Positions 1 through 16,183 of a DNA stretch of 64,000 nt are shown here, piece by piece. Positions within the stretch are counted from its first letter, which is position 1. Every line of letters starts with the position of its first letter. The stretch covers positions 8,144,671 to 8,208,670 of the forward strand of contig OZ038320.1 of NCBI GenBank assembly GCA_964035795.1, in the 5' to 3' direction. A program made the translations under genes and the position numbers. Below the pieces are notes generated by a model. The model was not told where the DNA came from. It saw only the letters and a program-made list of their open reading frames with translations, and ran no database searches. Origin of the DNA: Pterobdella sp. o SKG-2022 (Eukaryota > Annelida > Clitellata > Hirudinida > Piscicolidae).

Positions 1-1003
1 AATTTTGAATAGTTATACAGGAAAGTGCAAGCAGTGATACTCGCCCAGCGAATAACTACATGGAAGCTTCATAATGAACATAAAAAAGGCAAAGAAGTTT
101 GTATCTTTGGGGGATGATCTTACAGTGTACGGTCAATTGGAACGTGTAATACATACTACCACATCCGATTATTGAAGAGAAATAAGGTTGTAGTATTGGA
201 GGTACTGTGATAACAGTGAAATGCTCGAAAGTATATGATAATTGAAAAAACATCCAAACATAAGTGTAGGAAGAGTCGCTTTTTGCTGAACATAATGAGA
301 TGAAGAAAAAATAAATTTGTATTAACGTTGAATTTATAGCTAAAAGCAACGTAAGGATACCATTATTGGGTATGGCAACAGAGTTATGAAGTTTCAAGCA
401 ACAATGGCATTAATAAGATGGCATATTGATTTATAACTTCAATAGCTTGCTTCTATTGTTATCTCAATAAATGAACATTATTCTAAGTATTATTCAGGCT
501 TTTGAAACAAAAAACTGTCCAAAAACAACTTTATTTTTAGGCGTATATTTTCTAGTTTAGACTTTTTAAATAAAAATTATAGTTTTTGTTTTCACCCATT
601 GATTCTTATTTAAGATATTTTTATTTTTTTAAACAGCTAAAATGATTTACAAGTATATGAAACACACTAAACAAAGTATTTAAAAATTCATAATCACCAG
701 TCATGATCCATAAAGCAGACCTATTGTGAGACACAGCCATGTTCAATACTAATAATAGAATATATTTCATATATCTTATTTAAAATCTTCTAGCTTTAAC
801 CTGATACTAAAGTATTTAAACTGTTTAAGTTTCAAAAAAGACAAATTAAATTTCATCAGCATGCTTAACTAGACTACATTGAATACTTTGAACTCTTTAT
901 TTTAAAATTATTAATATATTTTTATATTTATTAATTTTGTTTCATTTATTTTTACTAGCAAATACCACGCCATAAAAGATAACTTCTATGACTTTTTTTC
1001 AGC
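1..1003. other. AT-rich sequence, no supported gene
   Basis: No recognisable gene. A minus-strand reading frame from 397 to 56 (113 codons, ATG start, one hydrophobic stretch near its start) is open, but it matches no family I know and has no convincing splice partners, so it is not called. Confidence 0.5.
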
Positions 1004-1221
1004 AGAAAGAAAAACAGGCACACATATCGGTAGATTCTAATGATTGGCAGCACTGCACAAAAAGCAGAGATGTGTCACTTTTAATTACTAGTTCTTATAT
1101 TTTCCAATTGAATTTTCCAAATGTAAAATCTTCACGTAGTTTTTTAGTGAAAACAAAACTTTTTGCTTTGGGAGTTATTTTTTTAATTTCGACAATTTTT
1201 ATATATAAGACGAAATTTTAA
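1004..1221 (+). CDS. Candidate terminal exon of a tail-anchored protein
   Basis: I do not recognise this protein. A strong acceptor (pyrimidine run then CAG at 1001-1003) opens a 72-codon frame ending in TAA at 1219-1221. The last 22 residues are a single hydrophobic segment (LFALGVIFLISTIFIY) preceded by VKTK and followed by KTKF, the layout of a C-terminal tail anchor. The body is polar with no motif I can name. The upstream exons should lie before it on the plus strand, but I could not find a partner in 1-1000, so it may be chance. An ATG at 988 would make it a 77-residue single-exon product instead. Confidence 0.25.
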
Positions 1222-4200
1222 AAAATTTACTTAATAAATTTCCAAACTTTAAAATTGGCGTATGCTGCTTTAAAAAAGAAGAAGTATAATGAAAATGTTG
1301 TATTGAAAACGTATAAAGAACAAATATTAATTACTATCTTTCAAAAATCCCACTCGAGTCTAGTTGAAGACAGATTTTGGAGCGCAATCAGACTTTATTT
1401 TATTCCTACAAAAAATTTGAAACTATTTTGAATTTTCCATAAATTCACATTGAGTTTAAGCTTGTTCATAAATTTTTAAAACGACAAATTGTTTCACCGA
1501 ACAAAAACAGCCAGAAAAATGGTAATGACCAAACAAAACGTGCAATTGGGATTCAAACTCACTTTACAAATTGATTCAATGAAATATTAATATTTATGTT
1601 TTCATATTTTTATAAACATCGTTGAATTTATGCTGTAAAGTCTCTAGATTGGTCAATTATTACAAAACGCCTATATAAACAGGCAGTTAAGCATCGTATT
1701 ATATGCCCAGTAATTTGTCAGCTCCTTGTGTTAATTTTGTGGTCTTTTTATTGATATATCACCTGATGCAGGTTTTATATTTTGATAAATTCAAATTTAT
1801 TCTTAAAACCTTCATTAAGTTTTTTTGTTGAAAGAATAAATCTTTAGGGGTTTTGAGAATTTATTTTGTTCATCCCAAACGATTAACTGAAATTTGGCGT
1901 AAAATTCGATTTATAGCTCCAAATGGCTGTAAATCGCCAACTGAAATAACAATGATTTTTGAATAATTCGTGTTTTTTCATTTTAAAGTTGTTTTCCAAA
2001 AAAATTAATTATATTGTGTTGTAAAAGCTGTCAAGGGCCCATGGCGGTTATAAAGCTATAAAACATCGTCAAATTAACAAGCATCTTGACAGATTATTTT
2101 AAAGTGAATTGAAACTGATAATAAAAAACTTTCCATTTCTTTGCTCAAAAACTTCATAAATCTAATTTATAAACCTTTTATCACACACACTTTCCTAAAA
2201 ATGGAAAAGCTCTGTCAAAAGGTTAAAGTTTTTATGAAAATCATGTAGTTTTAAGTTTAAAACCTCAATCTCGTAATACACATTTGACATTTTTGACTTT
2301 GAGACAGCTTGTTTCATTGCTATAAATTACCTATATAGGACTGTGTATTGTTTATTTTAAAATTATCCTCTTTAAAGGACCTTCGGAACCTATGAATACA
2401 ATCAGTCAAAAAGGCATTTATGTCAATAAATAAATTCTAGTCTAAAATGTAATTTCGTCTTGTTACAAGATATTATATCATAACTATTTTCGTAAATAGA
2501 ACATTTATCAAACTAATTAACCGATCTCAGGATAATGACGACAAGGCCATTCGATTACTTTTCAGTATTCATGTCATTTTGATTGAGGATGTCACAAAAA
2601 AAAGTTGATGGAGTTCAAAAAGTGACATAAATGAAAAATACACTTATATTTCATGTGAAACTAAAGATTAGTAACCATTTGGAAAGTTATGCAAGCAAAA
2701 ATACTTAGAAAACTATTAAAAAATCTTTAAAAACTTGAGTTGAAAAAAATCATAATTAAATAGAATAAAAAATGAAATGGCAAAAAGTTAATGAAATTTT
2801 AATGGCAAACATAGGTAACAGATTATTTGCGTAGTTTGTTTAATAATGATGGATAGTTCTAACGCGTATAAGCTTAAATTCATTGATGCAAATAACAGTA
2901 TAATCCTTTAATATTTGAGTTATCCATGTAAAATATTACTACTTCGAATTGATAGTGAATTGGTATTAAATTCAACGATTTTAGGATATCTCTTCCGTTT
3001 GAACACTTATCGACGGTGCAAGTCCCCACCGTCAGATGAAAATGAATGATTAGAGAGATAAATCACGCCGTTGAAAGTCTATAAAAAATTGAATATTTGA
3101 AAAAAAAATGTTAAAGTTTAATCTATCGTAGTCTCGGAGGTGTCATTCAGAGTTGCGCGACAAAATAGCTGAATTAAAGCAGATGGGGTAAGCAGAAGAG
3201 CAACATAACGTAATAATATTACAACAACGCTAGTTTTTCTCTTGAAAACTCTTGCAAACGTTTTGTATGATAAATGAACACACAATGAAGAAATAAGAAT
3301 TTTCTTTTCAGCTGTTTAAAAAATTTTTAAGTGAAATAAAAAGAAAAATAAATCCATTAAGAATTCAATTTTTTCAAAATCTTTTGAGCCGGTTAAAAAG
3401 ATTAAAATGTCAAAATTTTTTAAAATTTCACATTAAGAAGTGTAACAAGTAAAAAACTGAAATGCTTTATGCAAGCAGGTCGATGGTTGAAGGGGGGAAT
3501 TAGGTGGTAGATGAAAGTCCTTATTCAACATTATTAAATTAAAAAAAAGATTAGGTTATTTACTATATTATTTCATTCTCTAAATTGCTATGGGCATAAA
3601 TTAATCAAAAGCAATCTATTTTTAAAGTACTTGAAAGAGTGTACTACGCCTCCAAGTATTTGATTTAGTAGGTAACAAAGAAAAATTGATTATATTTATC
3701 CCTCTGAACTTATAGGATGATTATAACTTCTGGTACTTTGATAACTCCCACGATACAAAAATTCCCTACAAAAATCAATCAGTGAAAAAATTCTACAAAA
3801 AAAACAAAAATTACATCTTGCACGTGCCATAACTAATATGTTTCTAATTGAATACTTTTTTATGTATATTATTGGATTCCCTGATTTTGTTTATTTTTGA
3901 TAAATTTTTGAATTTTCTAATCTTATTTCACATTTGTATGTTGCCCTATCGCACTTTTTTCATAACTTCAAAATATTTTTATACATTTTATAAATAGTTT
4001 TCACTGTTTTGCTTTTACATACATTTACATTTTTGAGTATTTCGTCTTTGAAATACATTTATAAGTGGTCAATGCGTGTGCTTTGACAAAAATTTTTTCA
4101 AAATAACGCAAAAAAAGTTTGTTTTCAAAACTTTTGAATCTAAAAGCTTTTGTATTTATTTTTTTAAACTATGATTCATTATGGAACTCAAAAAAGGAAT

Positions 4201-7200
4201 AATTATGTCAACCTTTTTGTAATTATATTGAAAAATAAAAGTTAGAATTGTTTCAGAAAAATTTTGAATTGTTTATTGAGGTTTTTAATTGATGATTACA
4301 CCCAAAGTCGATATAAATAGTCAAACTTCTTAAAATAGCAACTATAAAAAGTAAAATACACGGTAGGACGATAAAACGGCTGTTTTGAAAAGCTTCGTTT
4401 GAAGGAAACATATTAAAACAAGTATTTCTGCATTATAGATAAAACATACATTATTTTTAACTCGTCAAAAAAACTTATAAGACCACAACGTATAAATTAG
4501 GACGACACCATATGAAGCAAGCTGTCCTTTAATTGATTTCCAAATGTTAAAACGTCGAGCAACATTGAAAACGTATTTTAGTCTCATGCTTTAATTGCTG
4601 GTTTATATTATATATTACGCAAAACCTACAAAATGATTTAAAATTTTCTATTAGAGATTGTTTGTTTAAGGATTGAACATGATAGAAAAAAACTAATAGA
4701 AATTATTTTATATTCTTGAGACAGACTTGTTGACTTTTTGAAGATGATTTCATCGAATGATGGAATTTTAACATCATCAAACATTCTTACTCTTAGATTC
4801 CATGCAAACTCACAAAATCTACTGAACACAGATAAATAATCTTTAAGTATCTCAAAACACAAGTGAATACATAGAATAAATACATATACACTGGCTACTA
4901 AGCAAGCACATACCCTCTCTACCCAAAAATTAAAAGTGGACAGCCTCAAGAGCACAACACACATTGAAACGAGGGTCATTCGGCACCACAAAGCAAGCGA
5001 AGATTTTTGACTAAGAGGCTTTATTTGTGATTTATAATCAACGATGGAGTTTTAAAAAGGGTATTGCATTGATTCAGGCATGTTACAAGTGTTTCTCTTC
5101 CATTGTGATTCGGGTGCGTGTCTCAAAATCTATCGCATGCTTTATAAAAAAGAAATCGGTGGTTTCATTTTACAAACTTTAGGAAATTAGCTCGATAAAA
5201 TAGTGGAAAAAAGTAAAAAGAAGTCGGATAATGGAATAAATAGCTGTTGCGTACTGAGGCGACGAGTAACATAAAATATTTAAATCATAAACAATGTACA
5301 CAAACTTTTTGCTATGAAAACATGGTTTTGAATAAAAAGTGGGCTTTTTGAGAAATAATTCAAACTAAAAACCTGAAGTGAAAATTTGGAAAACCATGAA
5401 GTAATATTATTAATTATGTCAGATGGGAAAAACTAATGCTTGTAAATATTTTAAATGAAACCACAAAACCAGAAGTCTGAATGCAAAAATAACTGAAGAC
5501 TTAAGTATTAAACTGTGAGTTTTTCGTTACATAACAAAGATTTTTTAGTTTGAACTCAATACAAAGCGCCAAATTATTTAGTTATGTGAATAAATTAGTG
5601 ACATTTTTATAAAACTTTTTGAAGTATTTTAGAATTTATAATATCGACAACTAGCAATATTGATTGAAAACTGCAATGCAGATTATTATAGAGAAGCCAT
5701 TAAAGCTCATAGTGAAGATCATTGTTACCCGCTGAGAAGTTTCCAGCTTTATTGATGCCACTAACTAAGATACCAATAAAACTTAATTTAATTATAAAGT
5801 TCGCATTTCTTATGCATAAATAATCAACTATTAGAAATTAGCAGCAAGCTTGTAAATATTATCACTGACTTTTTCAACCTAATTCTTATAAGCGCTGTTT
5901 GAATATTTATCAAAATTTCACGAAGCTTTTCACAAATGCATTACCAAGCGATTTAAACAGCATCGTAGGTTCTTGAAAAAATCTTCTTGAGATTGTAATA
6001 AATTTCATAACACTGTCCTACATTGATTAACTAAGAATGAATAGTAATAACTCCAAGACTTAAGTAATGAGCTGCAAAAGACACAAAAACTGTTTCGACA
6101 CAGTGGTCCTTCTTCCATAAATCAAAGCACTCTTCAAAACCTCGTGTGACTGTGGACTAAGGCTTCATAATTCAGCCGTGAGACTAACTCCCAGAAAGCC
6201 TTTAAAATAACTTTTGAGTCGTTTTTAATTCTATGAATTTTCTACTATTGATTCACTTTATTGGGATTATACTATAAATTTTTGTACGAGCAGTTTATAA
6301 TATTACATGAACTTTCAATAAATACTTATAATATACACAAAGATGGTATTTACCAACGTTCAAACATTTTTCAACGAAGTATACATAATAATAACAATGA
6401 TCTACGAAGTATTTTATAGAGATCACTTGATATTTGTAAAAGATACATTAGAAAGCTTTCGAATTTTTTTAAAGTATTCATTTAATTTTTTAACCACTTT
6501 TTTACGCCATTTAATAAGCTGACTGAATAAATAATTAACTTTTAATTTCATATTCTAGAACTGTTTTAGAAATTCAAGTTCCAATGCTTCAATTATTTTT
6601 TGATGAATATAAAAAAATATGTATAATTAATACAAAGAAAACTGGCAGTGATAGAACAAGATACTGATAAGATGCAAATCAATCTCAATTTCTTATGTTT
6701 AGTTATACAATCAATACAAAAACTAGTATGTGGATCTGACTTAAGTATATGTATAAGTTATGAGTATTATTTATTAATTCATTTAAGACATTCAACTGAT
6801 TTGATGAAAGATTTTCCTAAGCATTAAAAATTATTTTGACTCAGTGGTGAAACTTGTCTCAACTGAAAACTAGTTAGCGAATTTTCATGAATAATTAACT
6901 AAGGAAGTTGGAACTACTCGAAAATTGCAAACAGATTTGTGACAGATCAGGTGAGAAGTTAAACTAAAAAACTAAAAAAAGAATTATTTGAAACTGTATC
7001 ATTTCTACTTTGAAGGCCGAAAAGTAATATTAAATTCTAGAAATGCTTTTGAGACTAATAATTTGGTGTTTTGAAGTCCTTGTGGTCAATACGAGACTCA
7101 TTCAACGTCAAATCTCTAAACAGTTATAAAGCTTTTGAACTTTTTCAAAGTTTGAAAATTTTTTATTTCACAGCTAACCTCTAAATTATTTAATTGGTTC

Positions 7201-10200
7201 GTTTAAGCTCGAAAGTTTTTTTGAAGTTAATTGTAAAATTAACATCTATTTGTCTAGAAGGCTTTCATTTCCTTTCTAAACTCAAAGACATTAACAAATG
7301 TGCGTTTGTTATTTGATTGACAAAAAGCTAAGAAGTTAATTAAGAAAATTTTGAAAAAATTATTATTTCAATTTCAAAATATTTAAAAATTACCAGAAAA
7401 ATGAGAAAGATGAGTTCGTCCAAAGCAAGCACAGCTAAAAATATGCCTGTAATTAAATTTATGGAATAATGATTTATAAAGACTTTCAAAAAAGTTATTA
7501 AAAGTTGAAATTCAAAAGTCGTAAGTAGGCATTCAAAGTAAAAAAATTTTTTATAAATATTATATTCATGGTAATAAGTATTCTCAAAATTTTGTATGCA
7601 AAACTAAAAGATCGAATTTAAAATAACGTTCTTAAAATAGCCAAAGATTTTCATCCAAAACTTATAAAACATTAAGTATGCTTTCTAGATAAAACCCAGA
7701 CTTGAAAATAATGACAAAAAAACATAAAAACAGCTTTAAATTTAAAATAAAACTTTATTGACTTCCATACCAGAAGAAGGTCTCATCTTTTTTTGGGCCC
7801 ATACTAGCCCAGCGATTGCATTCCCAGGTATTCCTATTATCAACCAAACCAAAGCTATGTACCTGCGGGCAGTATTAAAGTGTGTTTGAATTACCTAGTA
7901 TAAAAATCTAAACACATAAAAAATTAAAATCAAAAGTTTCTCCTTTGGCACTATCTATTAGACGTCGTTTTTTTTATTTTTATTGTTTTTTTGAAATTGA
8001 AATGAGATTTAACAAAAATATAAAATTGTTATATAAGATATTGAAAATTTTTGCATTATTCAATTTTTAGCTCTTATATAAGTTGAAATGAAAGAAAAGC
8101 ATAAATAAATAATAGAAGCATTCATAAAGGCACCATAAGACAGACACCTACTTTACTGCGTGTTGCACGGACGATTTTTCGACGGTTTGGTTCAAGGAGG
8201 AAGTGAAGTTGAGATCCAGAGTAGAATTTAAAAAGAATTCTGGCGTTGTAGTGTTCATTTTGATGGCGAGGTTGGAGTGAAGATGAATTAGGAGTGTTTT
8301 TGGAGGTGTTTTAGGAACATTTAATGACTATTACGTGTTTGAATGTTACTAATTTACAAAACCTTCAAAGGTTTTTTTGAATCTTCAGAACTGGAATTTT
8401 ATATCGATTAATAACCTTTTGAGGTAATTTTTGGAAACTTTTTTAATGACTTCTAATATAAATTCCAAAGACTTTTTGTTATTTTATTGGAGTACCTTTA
8501 ACTTTTTAACTGGCCAATCTTTATTTTGATTAGAATTGTTTTACAATCTCTCCATACAGTTCGGTGTGAGTTTTGTTCCTGTTGAATAAACATAAAAAAT
8601 ATAAATAACTCCGTTAACTGATATAAACTGGAAAAATAATTTGAAACGCCTAAAACAAACATTTTAATGAAATGAAATTTTTTAACGAAATCTTCTGATC
8701 TTTCTAAAAAGCTCCGACGTTAAAATTATTAATGAAAACGAACTTCATACGAGAAAACACGAACCCAAGAAATAACTGCAGTTTAAAACCAACTTTAAAA
8801 GTTATAACATTCCATAAGTGGTTAAGCATGGCACCTAGTCCATTTAAAAACTAAAAGCTTTTTAAGCTCTTTTTAGAATTAATTTATAAGATGCGTTTGT
8901 ATATGAAATGTTGACAAGATATCAGTATGAAATCTGCATTGAGTTGAAAATTTAAACTTTTTGAAGCTTATGACTTAATTTACATAAATGCCAATCATAA
9001 CTTATTGTTTAATTCATTACGCATTCAAAAATAGTTTTGAAATAGTCAAGTTAGGTGCCAGATAGATTGCGTGAAAGGAATTAGAGGGCCAAAAAGTCAT
9101 TTTCTTAAAATTGTCGTTTGAAATGAGTGCAAAACGCTTTAATTTCAAGTTCTGAAGAATATTCCAGAATTTTAGAAACTTATTGCTGCTATTATTATTA
9201 TTAAATGATAAAAATAGAAATTCTTGAGTTTTTCATATCAATAAATTTTTATTAAAGCTTTCGCTTTGACTCCACATTTCCATTCATAACAATCACCTTG
9301 TAGGTTTTAATATTAAAATGAATAATCATTCGTAACCTCAAGTCGACACCTAAGGTTCCTTGCAGAAAAACTTTTGAAAACTCAATTTTCAATCAATATG
9401 CTTCATGCCTGGGACAAATTTTAAATTGGAAGATTAAAGTTGAAAAGACAGTAATTCTTTCATTATAAACTAAATTAATTTTTAACTTTCAGTAAAAATT
9501 TTTCTACCGAAAACTCAAGTCGTTTTCTAAACATTGTTTCAAACTTCAAGAATCAAAATGTAATTGTTTCACATTTAAATTTTCACACTCGTAAAGGTTT
9601 TTATGATTGACAGAAAATAAAGATGTTGATGTCCCAACCAATCATTAATACAAATGAATATTGTATATTTGATAATATGAGTTCAACTTACAAAGAGCTT
9701 TGTATTATTCAGTAAATAAAAAAATTTGATTTAAATTGTAATACAAATAAATTTGGTTGATGAAGTATTGAAAAATTAGTTGAATATATAATTTTTAAAA
9801 CATTCAAAAGAATTTAAAAAATATAAAAGTGTTGACTCGAATAAATCTATGTAAAAAGATGAGAAAAAAGAATTTAAGTTTTAAAATTAGAGATCAAACA
9901 ATCCCATGCGCCACGTGTTAAAACCGATTTTAAAAGATAATTTAAGTGAAAAAGAAATTTATTTTTGCTTTGAAGCTTTTATTTTCTTAATGTTTCAAAT
10001 AGTTTTATATTTATTGAAAAGCTTATTTGCTTAATCAGAGCATCTGAAAGAGATTTAAATAAAGAATGTGTACAAAAAAAATACGCTATGAATGTTATTA
10101 AAACTTCAAACATTGTAGTTAGAACTTCTATTGTATAAATTCTGCTTAAACATTTCGCAAACAATCATAACAAAAGAGAAATAACACTCTCAATACAAAC

Positions 10201-11014
10201 ACTGACAAAGATCGTGAACAAACAGTACAACGAAACCAAACGACACATATATCCTTCTCCAAACACAAATAAAACACATTGCAAAAATAATCCTGCAATA
10301 AACCGTTTTCAAACAGTGAGTACTAATATCTGAAAATAATTTAAAAAATAATTTTAAATTTTAAAAAAATCTTTAAGGATTCTTAGACTTTAAAAACAAA
10401 TAACAAATAATTATTGGCTTAACTAATTCAATGTTTTATTGGTTTATCAATGCACGAAGCTTTTTCATTTGAAGAGCAATCATTATCAAAAAACTTTCGA
10501 GAAAATACCAATATAAAGCTTCATAAATGGATGAAACACCAACTGATGGTAACTTCCATTATCAAGTACTAAGAATACTCGGGAAAGCTTCATCGATTAA
10601 CAATCCATTGTATTGCCAAGTTATCATTAGATGATTAAAATCAAAAGCAGTTTGTAACATAAATGAATCTTTGAGTTTCTTAGTTTATAAATTGAATTTT
10701 TTTAAGTTCAAAGTTTAATGTAAAAGTAAATATGAAAAAATAAATGAAAAGTTACTAAAAGATTCTAAAATTTGAGACTGGAAAATTAAATAGATCATTA
10801 TAAATCGACGCATCAATAATGAAAAATGTTTCATAAAACAATATTTCTTCTGAATAATTTATTATATATACTTCTATGTGGATTCTGCTTTAAATAATAT
10901 ATGTATATGTTAAATTTCTTAAAGACTGCTGAACAAGGAAAAGCTTTTTGATGGCAGTTTTAATGAATTTATGGTGACAATTTAGTTATTTAAGATATTT
11001 ATGTAAAATGTCGC
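1222..11014. other. Gene-poor AT-rich region
   Basis: Nearly 10 kb with frequent stops in all frames and no gene I can support. Slightly GC-richer islands at about 3010-3080, 3120-3210, 7770-7880 and 8150-8310 could be old transposon scraps or isolated exons but show no family motif. A minus-strand frame at 4991-4638 (117 codons, Cys- and Phe-rich) is open but unrecognised. No tRNA or rRNA gene was seen. Confidence 0.5.
3012..3033. other. Short GC-rich hairpin
   Basis: GACGGTG (3012-3018) pairs perfectly with CACCGTC (3027-3033) around an 8-base loop, CAAGTCCC. Seven base pairs, five of them GC, stand out in very AT-rich surroundings. The loop vaguely recalls a tRNA T-loop, but the rest of a tRNA cloverleaf is absent. 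Function unknown. Confidence 0.4.
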
Positions 11015-11310
11015 TAAATTCCAAAAGTTGTCTACCATAATCAAAAGAAGACGGTTAGCGCTTGCTGGACATGTAGCTGGGCACAACGAGCCTGCAAAAA
11101 CTCTGTTGTTTTGGACGCCGGAAGTGTGTCATAGAAGAGGTCGTCCAAGTATAACACTAAAAGATGTACTTCAAAAAGACACAAGGCCGACTTCTAACGA
11201 ATTACCTACTGCTATGGTTGATAGACAAATATGGAGAAAGAAATTACGTCATGTCACCGAAATGAAGATCGGAGGCATTACTACTACTACATGTGGAATA
11301 AGACAGAAGA
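11015..11310 (+). mobile_element. LINE fragment, 3' end of a reverse-transcriptase ORF
   Basis: A frame from 11028 reads IIKRRRLALAGHVAGHNEPA, then RRGRPSITL, then NELPTAMVDRQIWRKKL. That series (R-x-RR-L-x-x-AGH, then RGRP, then a D-R-x-x-W-R-K close to the end) is the familiar C-terminus of AP-endonuclease non-LTR retrotransposon polyproteins. It ends in a short ACT-repeat tract (11278-11290), similar to the simple-repeat tails of such elements. The endonuclease and RT core are missing, so this is a 5'-truncated dead copy. Exact 5' boundary uncertain. Confidence 0.7.
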
Positions 11311-13022
11311 AACAGAAGAAAGCTTGTTGAAAAAAACTTCGTATGAAAAAGATTTTTATCAGCTAATTGAATTTTTTAGCCTTGTTTCTTCAAAAAAAAA
11401 TTTTAAATTAAAGAATTACCTTCGGAATGAGTTTATATTCAAAATGATTAATTATTAGTATATAAATACATATAAATAAATACATATTCTCATGTTCAAG
11501 GCGTGCTTACAAAAGGCTTTTTAGTTAGGTAACGAGGGCGATATAAACAAAAAAAAACAGTTTTTTTCAAAAAATATTGTCAATTGAAAACACTTGTTTG
11601 TATTATGTTGAGATTCCATCTAATGAAATATTCTATTGAAAAGTGTGAAAGCCAACCTTAAGATTTAAATCTGACCTGAAGATGATTTCATGGTAAATGA
11701 AAAAAATTTATTAGAACTAGTAAAAAAATCTTTGATTTTATTTTATGTTTTCAATTAGTAATGATCAATAACTGAATTTATACAAAGATTTTCTTCAAAA
11801 TTTGGTTAACAACCAAGTAAAAAGTTTGCTATAAATATAAAATAATTGCCTAAAATAATCTCTGAAACCAAAAACTCTTCTACGAGGCGTGACGATACTT
11901 TCGAGAGGAAAAATAAAGCATCATTAAAACGGTACAAGTTAAGCGCAATTGTATTAAAAAAGGAAGAAAACCTTTCCGCAAAGCCCTTATCAAGGTTATA
12001 TGTATATATATGAAACACCGGGAATTCTTATGAATAACTTCGGACCCCATGGACATTCTATATGAAATCAGACACGGGAGGACGAGGAGAAACGTTAATG
12101 ACACTTTGAAAAGCAAAAGAAATGAAAAATGCCTTGTGATTTGAAGCCAGTTAGTCTATAATTATCGTCTTAAGTCTTCATTTTCTTCATTAATGTTTAC
12201 TTTGATCCGACAATTTTATACATCTAACAAGTGATTAGTTTTAGTTTTAGTTGGAACAAGTGAGCGTAGGTTATTTTGAATTATTTGCAAATATTTCAAA
12301 GTTTGAATTCTCTTGAGTCATAACTATCACTTCTATAGCCATTAAAATTTATTTCGTTTTTTATAGCCTTCTATTCACTAACTTTTGAGTTATATGGAGA
12401 CAATAAAACTCGAAGGCTGATAGGATTCAAAGTTAACGGTTGAGTATTATAAAATATAAATTTGAACTACATATATCATGGCATAACAACATGTTTTAAT
12501 TAAAACTATACAAAAAAGTCAATATTTGATTGAAAGCTTTTGGTAAATTATTTTGACGTGTACATAATAAACTTTGGTTTGATAAATTTTGATCGATACT
12601 TATTAATTTATGTTAGCTGCACAATTAATTGCAAACAACCTCGATATAATGAGACATCAATTTGTCAACTCCCAAATAGTTTTATGTTAATTTTTTCGGT
12701 TAAAGAAAAATAATTTTGTATAATGAAATTAATAAGACTGTTTGAATTACATAAAATTTTGATTATTTGAGAATAAGGAAGAATTTATGAGTCGTTACGC
12801 ATACTAACGTTAAAGAGGTAGGATTAGGAGACTAAGCCTTGGTCAATTTCACATTCGATAGAGCCCACGTAATTACTAACGTAGCTTCCAACTTATTTTA
12901 ATAAAAAAATTTATGAATAAAAATTATGAAACTAGAATCAATTTGAATTTAATTTGAGAGTAGCCTTTCAAATGGGAAAAACGCTTGTTTTTATAAACAT
13001 CTATATGCTATAATGCATATAT
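11311..13022. other. AT-rich intergenic sequence
   Basis: No supported gene. A minus-strand frame near 12116-11880 begins with a signal-peptide-like run (LFKVSLTFLLVLPCLIS) in a locally GC-richer patch (12010-12110), but it lacks an ATG at the start of the run and has no identifiable downstream domain. Confidence 0.45.
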
Positions 13023-13222
13023 NNNNNNNNNNNNNNNNNNNNNNNNNNNNNNNNNNNNNNNNNNNNNNNNNNNNNNNNNNNNNNNNNNNNNNNNNNNNNN
13101 NNNNNNNNNNNNNNNNNNNNNNNNNNNNNNNNNNNNNNNNNNNNNNNNNNNNNNNNNNNNNNNNNNNNNNNNNNNNNNNNNNNNNNNNNNNNNNNNNNNN
13201 NNNNNNNNNNNNNNNNNNNNNN
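13023..13222. other. Assembly gap (200 N)
   Basis: Exactly 200 N bases, a typical scaffolding placeholder, so the true distance is unknown. Apparent reading frames across it are artefacts. Confidence 0.99.
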
Positions 13223-13794
13223 AGCTGTCAGCAGCCAATCATATGTTTAAAATTAGCTCGGTTGTACTTGTCTTAAACTAAAAAAAATGTTTTGATCGAT
13301 AATTCATGATTTTTAGAAGTTTAAATTTTTTGAAATGAAACTACATGCGATAAAGACAAATTAAGTGATTTCACATCCATGGGCGAAATATAACTTAAGT
13401 TTTGCATTTATTAGGCTCTATTTTTATCCATCCATTCATAAAGTTTTGTCAACAATATGAATCTTTAACTTAAATGATATTAGAAATATTTTATTGTTAT
13501 GGCTGGCTGGGAATAAGTCGGTGCCTCTTTTGTGGAGTTAATATGCAACTTGTCATAGATCTTTGTATTGTGTCAAGAGCATTAAATTCGACCATTTTTT
13601 TATAGAAAATACTTGTTTTTTTACTATAAATATTCTGAAACTATTAAATTCAGATTATTAAAAAAGAATACTAACATTACGTGTTTTTCATGAATTATGT
13701 TGTATTTTTCCTTCAATAGTAGTGTATTAGTATTTATAAAATATTTTGCTCAATTGAGCAACCGATACTCCAGATAGAGGCGATCAAATGGTTG
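13223..13794. other. AT-rich sequence between gap and tetranucleotide array
   Basis: No coding or structural feature seen. Confidence 0.5.
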
Positions 13795-15276
<1,482 letters not shown>

Positions 15277-16174
15277 AGGTGACAACAAAAAACCTTTTAT
15301 TACTCAACAAAACTTATAAATTTCTCTTTTTCTTATGAAAATAATGTTCGAAGAATACATGCAATGCTTCCCAGACTTTGGTATATTTAACTTCGATTTT
15401 AATTGAATTTTTTTAACGGTATTTATGTACTAATTGAGATGAATTATTTGTTTTGGAAAAATGACTTGGAAAATAAAATTAATTTTTCGATAAATAATCT
15501 CAACCAATCAATGTAGACTTCGGAAGTTTAATTACCTAATTTGAAGCATTCAACTATAGAAAAAAATAACTACAAAAAGTAAAAAAAATATTTCATTGAA
15601 ACAAAAATTGTGTGGAAAATGAAGAGATGACTAAAAATTCAGAGATTCAAATAAATAATATTAAAATGAGATGTATCAATCTCATATTCTTTAACCACCA
15701 ACACTAGAATAAATAACGTTGTACTATAAACTGAAAAAATCTTATATAAATATATGCTATAAATATATAATATTCAATGCTAACAAGTAAAAATAGCTTG
15801 TTATTATTTCAAATAAGACTATCATTTTTTCACATAATAAACATTATAAATACACGCAACAACGACTTCCATTACTCTATGAAACGTTAAAAATTCCATT
15901 TGTATTGCTATATAAATGAATATATCGTTGTCAGTACACCGTTGATTTTCGACTTGCAATAAAATTTCGGAAGTGCTAGAAACAAGATATGAATTACAGC
16001 AATAATGGAGTGAATATAAATGCAAAAAAAAACTCAGAAACAGCATCGAAAGACACGCTAAACCACGATAAAGAATGTGAAATCATAAAATATGATTAAA
16101 CTCAAATGGTTTTGTTTTATTTGTTCAATAAAGTTTCACCCATGTTGATCTAATACAATATAATGTGTGTTGTG
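15277..16174. other. AT-rich intergenic sequence
   Basis: No gene seen between the tetranucleotide array and the LINE. Open frames here are short and without motifs. Confidence 0.5.
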
Positions 16175-16183
16175 ACAAGATAA

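Noticed and set aside
4638..4991. 117-codon minus-strand Cys/Phe-rich frame
   Set aside because: No domain and no splice context; its hydrophobicity is expected from T-rich codons in AT-rich sequence.
13008..13276. Frames spanning the N block
   Set aside because: They are artefacts of undefined bases.
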